Of a DNA stretch of 58,454 nt, positions 52,542 to 58,454 are shown piece after piece. Every line of letters starts with the position of its first letter. The first letter of the stretch is position 1. The notes beneath the pieces were generated by a model. That model made no database searches. It was not told where the DNA came from and saw only the letters and a program-made list of their open reading frames with translations. The stretch comes from an uncultured Prevotella sp. GTDB taxonomy: Bacteria; Bacteroidota; Bacteroidia; Bacteroidales; Bacteroidaceae. Where the stretch lies: positions 1-58,454 of the forward strand of contig CAJOFE010000011.1 of the NCBI GenBank assembly GCA_905233825.1, in the 5' to 3' direction. Both the position numbers and the translations under genes were made by a program.

Positions 52542-55366
52542 AGACCTTCTTAGAATACGTAGCAGAAGATATCCTCCGGAAGTACGGCACCGACCTGTCG
52601 CACATCATCGTCGTATTCCCCAACAAGCGCGCCTCGCTGTTCCTCAACGAGCACTTGGCACGACTGGCAGGCAAGCCCATCTGGAGCCCAGCCTACACCA
52701 CCATCAGCAACCTCTTCCGTCAGCATGCCACCCGTCAGGTGGCCGACCCCATCAAGCTGGTGTGCGACCTGCACAAGTCGTTTACGGCACAGACAGGCAT
52801 CGACGAGACGCTCGACCACTTCTATGGCTGGGGACAGCTACTGCTCAACGACTTCGACGATATCGACAAGCAACTGGCCGATGCCGACCGCGTCTTAGCC
52901 AACCTCTCCGACCTGCACGAGATGGACGACGACAGCTTCCTCTCCGACGAGCAGCGACAGGTGCTGCGACGCTTCTTCAGCACCTTCTCCGACGACCATA
53001 CCAGCGAGCTGCGCCAACGGTTCCTCAGGCTGTGGTCGCACATGGCCGACATCTACCACGACTTCAACCTTCGGTTAGAAGCCCAGGGGCTGGCCTACGA
53101 AGGCGCATTGTATAGGGAGGTGGTAGCCCCGACGGGGGAGGCTTCCGAGGAGGATTTTTCAGGTGAAATTCTCTCCCCCTTCGGGGGGGAGTCAGGAGAG
53201 GGGCTATATCTCTTCGTAGGCTTCAACGTCCTGCTGAACGTGGAGCGGCGTCTTTTTACCCTGCTGAAGAAGGAGGGCAAAGCCCGCTTCTACTGGGACT
53301 TCGACCACTACTATATGAAAGACCACGAGGCGGGCCACTTCATCAGCCAGTATCTGGCTGACTTCCCCAACGAGCTCGACATCCACGACGGGCACATCTA
53401 CCGTTGTTTCAGCCAGCCCAAGCGCATCACCATCGCCTCAGCCTCTACCGAGAACATACAGGCACGCTATGCAGCCAAGTGGCTCAAGGAACTGATGCCC
53501 GCCGCTACGGAGAAGGGCGACACAAGGGTCATCTCGCGCGAGACGGCCATCGTCCTCTGCAACGAGGGCCTGCTGCCCGTCATCGTCCACTGTCTGCCCG
53601 ACGTGGTGCAGCAGGTCAATATCACCACCGGCTACCCCTTGGCGCAGGCTCCTGTGGCCTCCCTCATCAACCGTCTCATTGCCCTGCGACGCGACGGCTA
53701 CGACCACAGCCGCAACCGTTTCCGTCCGCGTCAGGTCAAAGCCCTGCTGCGCCACCCCTACCTGCTCAATCCTTCAATGGAGATGGAAGACCTGCTCTTC
53801 CGTCCCTTCGCTCCGCTCTACCAGAACGAGGAGCTCCTCATCTGGCTCTGCGATGTCATCAAGGCCATCGCCCTCAACTCCCCTTCTGATGGAGACTTGG
53901 AGGACAGTTCTCAGCACTCACCACTAACCACTGAAAGCATCTTCCGCGCCTACACCCTGCTCAACCGCCTGCTCAATCTGGCACAAGCCGGCGACCTGGT
54001 AACCGACATCACTACCCTAGGACGTCTCATCACCCAGCTCATGCAGGCCACCACCATCCCCTTCCACGGAGAGCCAGCCGAGGGACTGCAGGTGATGGGC
54101 ATCCTCGAGACACGCAACCTCGACTTCCGCCACCTGCTCATCCTCTCCGCCCAGGAAGGTAACATGCCACGAGGACAGAGCGACACGTCGTTCATCCCTT
54201 ACAGCCTGCGCAAAGCCTACGGGCTGACCACACCCGAGCACAAGGTGGCCATCTACAGCTACTACTTCCACCGCCTGCTGCAACGTGCCGACGACGTCAC
54301 CATCGTCTATAACGACTCTACCTCCGACGGCCAGAAAGGTGAGAAGAGCCGCTTCCTCCTGCAGCTCATGGTAGAGAGTCCCCACCCCATCCGTCTCCTT
54401 ACCCTGCAAGGCGGACAGGACATCGCGCAGCACCAGCCACAGCCCGTAGAGAACCGTGCCCAGGTGCCCGAGTTGCTCTCGCCTACGGCCATCAACCGCT
54501 ACCTGCGCTGCCCCTTGGCGTTCCATTATTACTATGTAGAGAACCTGCGCGAACCTGACAACACCGATGAAGACACCATCGACGACCGTCTTTTCGGCAA
54601 CATCTTCCACGAAGCATCGCGCATCATCTATGTCCCCTTTGTGAAACAGAAGCGGCAGGTTCACGCCAGCGACATCGACCGTTTGCTGAAAGACCGCGTC
54701 GATATAGAACGCGCCGTCGATCAGGCTATCCGGGAAAGCCTTCCCCGTCCGGTGGAGGTGGGAGGAGGCCTGCTCATCAACCGCAGCGTCATCATCCACT
54801 ACCTGCGCCAGCTGCTCCAGCTCGACCGTCAGCTCACGCCCTTCACCATCCTCGACCTCGAAGGCGAAGTAAAGATGCCCCTTTTGTCCCTCTCCCTTCA
54901 GGGGGAGTCGAAGGAGGTCTTCATTGGTGGACGCATCGACCGCCTCGACCTCATCCGCGACAAGGACGGCCACGACCTCATCCGCGTCATCGACTACAAG
55001 ACAGGTGCTCACCGCCTGAAGCCCTTAGACGACGTAGATGCCGTCTTTCTGCAAGAGAGTCTGAAGGAGCACTCCGACTACTACCTCCAGACCCTGCTCT
55101 ATGCGCTCATCGTGGCCCGCGAGCATCCCGACACGCCCGTCGCCCCTGCCCTGCTCTTCATCCAGCATGCCGGTGTGGAGGGCTACGACCCCGTGCTCCG
55201 CTTCGGCAAGGATGCCATCAGCAACGTCACCCTACATGCCGACCGCTTCCTGGAGCAGCTACGTGCCGTCGTCACCCGCATGTTCGACCCTCAGCAGCCC
55301 CTCACCCCCACTGACGACCGCCAGCGCTGCCTCAGCTGTCCCTACCGACAGCTGTGCTTCGGATAG
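52538..55366 (+). CDS. addB: AddB-like helicase-nuclease subunit
   Basis: A 942-residue partner of AddA. The ATG at 52538 overlaps the addA stop (ATGA), giving translational coupling. The N-terminal half is a degenerate SF1 helicase (FPNKRASLFLNEHLAR near 28). The C-terminal nuclease domain has VFIGGRIDRLDLI and VIDYKTG (near 825). Four cysteines in AddB arrangement, RCPLAF (near 659) and C-x2-C-x5-C in RCLSCPYRQLC at the end, would bind a 4Fe-4S cluster. Three in-frame inserts of repeat-like sequence are seen: near 53173-53191 (ILSPFGGESGEG), 53875-53932 (NSPSDGDLEDSSQHSPLTTE) and 54887-54917 (SLSLQGESKEV). Confidence 0.9.
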   Translation: MKTFLEYVAEDILRKYGTDLSHIIVVFPNKRASLFLNEHLARLAGKPIWSPAYTTISNLFRQHATRQVADPIKLVCDLHKSFTAQTGIDETLDHFYGWGQLLLNDFDDIDKQLADADRVLANLSDLHEMDDDSFLSDEQRQVLRRFFSTFSDDHTSELRQRFLRLWSHMADIYHDFNLRLEAQGLAYEGALYREVVAPTGEASEEDFSGEILSPFGGESGEGLYLFVGFNVLLNVERRLFTLLKKEGKARFYWDFDHYYMKDHEAGHFISQYLADFPNELDIHDGHIYRCFSQPKRITIASASTENIQARYAAKWLKELMPAATEKGDTRVISRETAIVLCNEGLLPVIVHCLPDVVQQVNITTGYPLAQAPVASLINRLIALRRDGYDHSRNRFRPRQVKALLRHPYLLNPSMEMEDLLFRPFAPLYQNEELLIWLCDVIKAIALNSPSDGDLEDSSQHSPLTTESIFRAYTLLNRLLNLAQAGDLVTDITTLGRLITQLMQATTIPFHGEPAEGLQVMGILETRNLDFRHLLILSAQEGNMPRGQSDTSFIPYSLRKAYGLTTPEHKVAIYSYYFHRLLQRADDVTIVYNDSTSDGQKGEKSRFLLQLMVESPHPIRLLTLQGGQDIAQHQPQPVENRAQVPELLSPTAINRYLRCPLAFHYYYVENLREPDNTDEDTIDDRLFGNIFHEASRIIYVPFVKQKRQVHASDIDRLLKDRVDIERAVDQAIRESLPRPVEVGGGLLINRSVIIHYLRQLLQLDRQLTPFTILDLEGEVKMPLLSLSLQGESKEVFIGGRIDRLDLIRDKDGHDLIRVIDYKTGAHRLKPLDDVDAVFLQESLKEHSDYYLQTLLYALIVAREHPDTPVAPALLFIQHAGVEGYDPVLRFGKDAISNVTLHADRFLEQLRAVVTRMFDPQQPLTPTDDRQRCLSCPYRQLCFG
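53173..53203 (+). repeat. GC-rich palindromic element copy in addB (first)
   Basis: CTCCCCCTTCGGGGGGGAG then TCAGGAGAGGGG, in frame as SPFGGESGEG. Confidence 0.8.
54887..54917 (+). repeat. GC-rich palindromic element copy in addB (near the nuclease domain)
   Basis: CCCTCTCCCTTCAGGGGGAG then TCGAAGGAGG, in frame as LSLSLQGESKE, 10-15 residues before the conserved GGRIDRLDLI. Confidence 0.7.
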
Positions 55367-55399
55367 TTCATATAGAAAATGGAAATATGTGAATAAAAA

Positions 55400-55431
55400 T
55401 TTGTGTGTTTACTTGTTTTACACTACCTTTG
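55400..55431 (+). promoter_or_regulatory. Promoter of the TPR-HTH regulator gene
   Basis: TTTG (55400-55403), a 20-base spacer and TACCTTTG (55424-55431). The ATG at 55461 follows after 29 bases. Confidence 0.8.
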
Positions 55432-55460
55432 CAGTTGCAAACAATAATGAAGCGCATAGA

Positions 55461-57065
55461 ATGAAATTCCCCAAAGCCTTTAGCCTTTTGGCACTGACGA
55501 TGGTGCTGCTGCTCGCCGCCTGCGGCGAGAGCCATGAGGCGATGCTCCGGCAATTGGAGATGCTGGAGCAGATGAACCGTGCCGACTCGGTGATGACCAA
55601 CGACTCGTTGGCCGAGGCCCTTACCACCTATTTCGACAGCCACGGCACCGCCAACGAGCGCCTCCGTGCCCACTATATCCTCGGCCGTACCTACGCCGAC
55701 ATGGGTGAGGCACCACGAGCTGTGGATGCCTATCTCGATGCCGCCGACTGTGCCGACACCACCGCTGCCGACTGCGACTTCCGTACCTTGGGTTGCGTCT
55801 ATTCGCAGATGGGGGACATCTATCATCGCCAATTGTTATTAACTAACGAGATAGAGGCACGGCAAAAATCTTATCATTATGCCTGGATTGCAGGCGACAC
55901 GTTAGGTTACATCACGGAACTTAAACTATCAGCAGGTGCCTATATCCTCCTTAACAAACGTGATAGCGCGGAACTGATATTGAAAGAAGCTTTAGGTCAA
56001 TATGAGGCATGTGGCTATAAACAAGAGGGGATTCAGGCTTCTACTATGCTGATGCATCTCTATATTGACGAGCCCGAACATCTGTCTGATTTAAGACAAT
56101 TGATTGAGAAATATGATTCAGAATCAAACTTGTTTAATGAAAACCATGAACTACCACCTACCAAACGACAGTACTATTATTATAAAGGCCGATATTTAGA
56201 AAGAATAGGTCAGTTGGATTCGGCAGAATATTATTATAGAAATGTATATCGACCAAATATGTCTTTTGTTTCCCAAAATCCTATTTATCAGGGATTGTTG
56301 GGCGTGTTTCAGAAGCGTCATCAAGCTGACTCCATTGCTAAATATGCACAGCTATATTGTCAAGCAAACGATTCCTCCATTGCTCTAAACGACCAACAGC
56401 TGACTGCCAGAATGGCTGCCAGCTATCAATACAACCGATTCCAGAAGCAGGCATTTGAAAACGAGAAGAAGGCCGAACATTCAAGGTTCCTTCTTCTGCT
56501 ATTCTCTGCCCTTGGCGTTGCCGTCGTGTTTGGGCTGCTATTGGCTTTCTCCGTCTATCGCAAACGGAAGCAGGCACAGCTGTTCCAGTATCAGCGCGAC
56601 CTGGAGCATCTGGAGCGGGCACAGACGAAGCTGCAGGAGCTGCGTTCGGAGGAGCAAGAACATTCACTCAATACCATCAACAGCCTGAGCGAAGAGATTG
56701 CCACCCTGCAACGGCGCGTGGCGGAATATGCCAAGACGTCTATCGTGCTTCGCCTCAGGGAGATGCTGGCCCAGAATCCGCCTGCAGAAGCCTCTTTGGC
56801 CGATATGCGGGCGCTGAAGAGCCTCATCAACGAGCAGCTGCCCATGTTCTACGGCACGCTGAACACCGAGTCGTGCACATTGAACCCCATCGAGTATGAA
56901 GTGTGCCTGCTCATCCGTGTGCGCTTCTCGCCTGGAGATATCTGTAAGCTATTGGGCAGGGACGGAGGCTATATTTCAAACCTCAGGCGCCGCATCCTGC
57001 AGAAAGTCTATGGCATAGACGGCAAGCCCAAAGACCTCGACGACCGCATCCTCTCCATCCAGTAA
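55461..57065 (+). CDS. Membrane-anchored TPR lipoprotein with C-terminal helix-turn-helix (probable regulator)
   Basis: A 534-residue protein. The start at 55461 (MKFPKAFSLL) follows the promoter; the longer frame upstream only reads through addB. A lipobox (LLLAAC, Cys about residue 21) is followed by TPR-like helices (about 30-330). One transmembrane helix lies near residues 344-366 (FLLLLFSALGVAVVFGLLLAF), then a coiled coil (about 370-435), then a C-terminal LuxR-like HTH (NPIEYEVCLLIRVRFSPGDICKLLG, then GGYISNLRRRILQKVYG). This layout suggests a sensor outside and a DNA-binding domain inside. The middle of the gene (about 55830-56460) is clearly more AT-rich than both ends. Its probable target is the phased-repeat promoter just downstream (57079-57201). 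Confidence 0.82.
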   Translation: MKFPKAFSLLALTMVLLLAACGESHEAMLRQLEMLEQMNRADSVMTNDSLAEALTTYFDSHGTANERLRAHYILGRTYADMGEAPRAVDAYLDAADCADTTAADCDFRTLGCVYSQMGDIYHRQLLLTNEIEARQKSYHYAWIAGDTLGYITELKLSAGAYILLNKRDSAELILKEALGQYEACGYKQEGIQASTMLMHLYIDEPEHLSDLRQLIEKYDSESNLFNENHELPPTKRQYYYYKGRYLERIGQLDSAEYYYRNVYRPNMSFVSQNPIYQGLLGVFQKRHQADSIAKYAQLYCQANDSSIALNDQQLTARMAASYQYNRFQKQAFENEKKAEHSRFLLLLFSALGVAVVFGLLLAFSVYRKRKQAQLFQYQRDLEHLERAQTKLQELRSEEQEHSLNTINSLSEEIATLQRRVAEYAKTSIVLRLREMLAQNPPAEASLADMRALKSLINEQLPMFYGTLNTESCTLNPIEYEVCLLIRVRFSPGDICKLLGRDGGYISNLRRRILQKVYGIDGKPKDLDDRILSIQ

Positions 57066-57078
57066 TTCCCTCTATCTC

Positions 57079-57151
57079 TTTCAGATCTATCAGAATCCTT
57101 TCAAAACCTGTCAAAATCCCCATTAAGTGCATTTTGAAAGTTTTTGAAAGG
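57079..57151. promoter_or_regulatory. Phased direct/inverted repeat array (putative operator)
   Basis: Four direct units spaced about 10 bases carry a TCA core: TTTCAGATC, TATCAGAATC, CTTTCAAAAC, CTGTCAAAAT. Two inverted units follow (ATTTTGAAAG, TTTTTGAAAG). The block 57097-57117 pairs with 57131-57151 (19 of 21 positions, 13-base loop). It ends 18 bases before the -33 box at 57170. Confidence 0.6.
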
Positions 57152-57169
57152 TCTTTTCTTGCTTTTTCT

Positions 57170-57201
57170 TTTGGAACTATGCGTTTCTTTGCCTAAATTT
57201 G
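57170..57201 (+). promoter_or_regulatory. Promoter of the beta-propeller gene
   Basis: TTTG (57170-57173), a 20-base spacer and TAAATTTG (57194-57201), followed after 31 bases by an ATG at 57233. Confidence 0.75.
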
Positions 57202-57232
57202 CGGCGAACAAACCATTAAAACTTGTATTGTT

Positions 57233-58307
57233 ATGAAAAAGTATTTTACCTGTTTTCTATAACAGGGGTTGGGGGTATTATCCCGATGCAGTCATGGATA
57301 TTGAACATGATGCCCAGCACCTCTATGTGGCCAGAGGCAACGGCTTGTTTGTGATTGACAAGGCCACTGGCGAGGAGACAGTTTTCAGCGCAAGAGAAGG
57401 TACTCTGGACTATACCCCCATTTCCCTTGCCATGTATGGCGATGACCTATGGATAGGAACTGCTGAAGGGAAAGTGCTCTGCTATAATGACTGTTCCATA
57501 CAAACCTATGATTGGGATATTAACGGGCATGTGACAAATATAGCTTTCGATAGTAAGGGAAATATGTATGTAAGCAGCATTGCTGGTAGAGGTTACCGGA
57601 TTATTATCCAAACCAAGACCGTTGAGGAACAGATTGAAACTTTTAACAGGTTGAGTGGTGGAATAACCGGTCACCTGTGCATTGACGGCAATGATGCCTT
57701 GTGGATTGGCAACTATTTCGGAACAGTTATGACAAAGTACGGTCTAGGTAAATACATCAAGGGCAAAGGAACGCAATACATGATCAGTGACAATCCTGAC
57801 TGGCCTGGCTACTATGTAATGTCCATGACTGTCGATGACGACGGCTGTATGTGGTACCTCAATTACGGCAATAGCGAGACGGGAAATTGGCTGACAAAGA
57901 TTGAGGATGATGAAGTGGCAGAGTCATACGAATGCCCCTGTTATGGCTGGGACATGATGTTCGACAGGCAGCAGCGCTTATGGATGTTGGGAAGCAACGG
58001 CCCGTTATTCATGATGAAGAACGGAGTGTTCAGCAACTACTCTTGCTCGGAAGAAACGAATCTTTGGACATGTATCGACATTGACGGCGATGACATCTAT
58101 ATCGGTACGGACATAGGGGTGCTGAAGTTTAATGAGGAAAACTTTGAGATGGTACAGACTGGATTGTCCACTCCTTCAGGCATCGCCAGCATGACGGCAG
58201 CGAAAGCCACCACCTCTCCCATCTTCGACCTGCAGGGCCGCCGCCTCAGTGGAAAGCCGGAGAAGGGGATATATATACAAGATGGGAAAAAGAGGATTGT
58301 CAAATAA
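57233..58307 (+). pseudogene. Beta-propeller exported protein gene with broken 5' end
   Basis: An ATG at 57233, well placed after the promoter, starts a signal-peptide-like MKKYFTCFL and stops at once (TAA 57260-57262). The propeller frame runs in another phase. It is open from just after the out-of-phase TGA at 57234-57236 and has its first ATG at 57294. From there 337 residues follow with repeated propeller blades (LYVARGNGLFVIDKATGE, DDLWIGTAEGKVLCY, ALWIGNYFGTVMTKYG, DIYIGTDIGVLKFN). The end is IFDLQGRRLSGKPEKGIYIQDGKK, a C-terminal tail common in exported Prevotella proteins. Sequence before 57294 (RGWGYYPDAV) already looks like mature protein. A deletion plus frameshift at a G-rich stretch (57263-57275) seems to have removed most of the signal peptide. 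Without it the product would stay in the cytosol. A sequencing error is an alternative. Confidence 0.65.
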
Positions 58308-58393
58308 AAGCAGGATGAAAGGAAAAAAGCTATGAGTCCATAAATAATTGACGGAAAATTTGCAGCGAATAAACAAACTAAATAGAATTAACG

Positions 58394-58454
58394 ATGATGA
58401 AAAAGGGATTTATTTTGACGATGATGCTGGCTATGGTAACCATAGTTATAGCAC
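58394..58454 (+). CDS. Start of an exported protein, cut by the window end
   Basis: The ATG at 58394 opens MMKKGFILTMMLAMVTIVIA, a clear signal-peptide start (two basic residues, hydrophobic core). Only 20 codons are present. An AAAATTTG sequence about 30 bases upstream may be the -7 element. Product unknown. Confidence 0.6.
   Translation, partial: MMKKGFILTMMLAMVTIVIA

Overview
The window reads as a chromosomal segment of a gut-type Bacteroidales bacterium, most likely Prevotellaceae. The signs are the Bacteroidetes promoter signature (TTTG or TTG, about 20 bases, TAnnTTTG) before many genes; a TonB-dependent receptor with a DUF4249-type lipoprotein; SPase II lipoproteins; a complex I operon without nuoE, nuoF and nuoG; a reverse rubrerythrin; and an AddAB-type helicase-nuclease pair. 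Most of the window is moderately GC-rich. One clearly AT-rich island lies at about 21.3-26.9 kb. No rRNA, tRNA or CRISPR array was seen.

Layout. 0.1-6.3 kb (minus strand): a beta-helix lipoprotein, rubrerythrin, a fused GHMP sugar kinase/nucleotidyltransferase, and htpG. 6.5-9.1 kb (plus): a secreted TPR protein translationally coupled to an NhaC-type antiporter. 9.2-19.5 kb (minus): nuoA-B-CD-H-I-J-K-L-M-N. 19.7-21.3 kb: a secreted GH27 alpha-galactosidase. 21.8-26.7 kb (minus): a Fic protein and a DpnII/MboI-like GATC restriction-modification cassette. The cassette holds a DpnD/PcfM-like small protein, a Dam-type methylase fused to a long C-terminal extension ending in a PD-(D/E)XK-like module, a DpnII-like endonuclease and a DpnA-like second methylase. 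27-31.6 kb (plus): clpC and rpsA. 31.7-34.8 kb (minus): a YycJ-like metallo-hydrolase and a BamA/TamA-like outer-membrane lipoprotein. 34.9-37.5 kb (plus): a LacI-type regulator with altronate dehydratase. 37.5-39.6 kb: a small secreted protein and a second NhaC-type antiporter. 39.6-45.3 kb (minus): a TonB receptor, a DUF4249 lipoprotein and a plug-like secreted protein. 45.5-55.4 kb (plus): a lipoprotein, a degenerate nucleotidyltransferase-like protein, a DUF5686-like outer-membrane protein, addA and addB. 55.5-58.5 kb (plus): a TPR-transmembrane-HTH lipoprotein regulator, a beta-propeller gene with a broken 5' end, and the start of another secreted protein.

Two things stand out. First, the restriction island. 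The motif GATC, the expected target of the enzymes, occurs once in about 5 kb of the island's genes (23234) but three times in 34 bp just upstream of the cassette (26762, 26782, 26792). The methylase fusion has a consensus promoter followed by a roughly 260-base leader containing a 109-base nested hairpin and a second hairpin touching the start codon. Second, a family of short GC-rich palindromes (CCCCTCC...GGAGGGG and relatives) lies between genes and also in frame inside nuoI, the TonB receptor (three copies), two exported proteins, addA and addB. This resembles the in-frame palindromic elements known from Rickettsia.

All functional calls come from reading the sequence and motifs; no database search was run.
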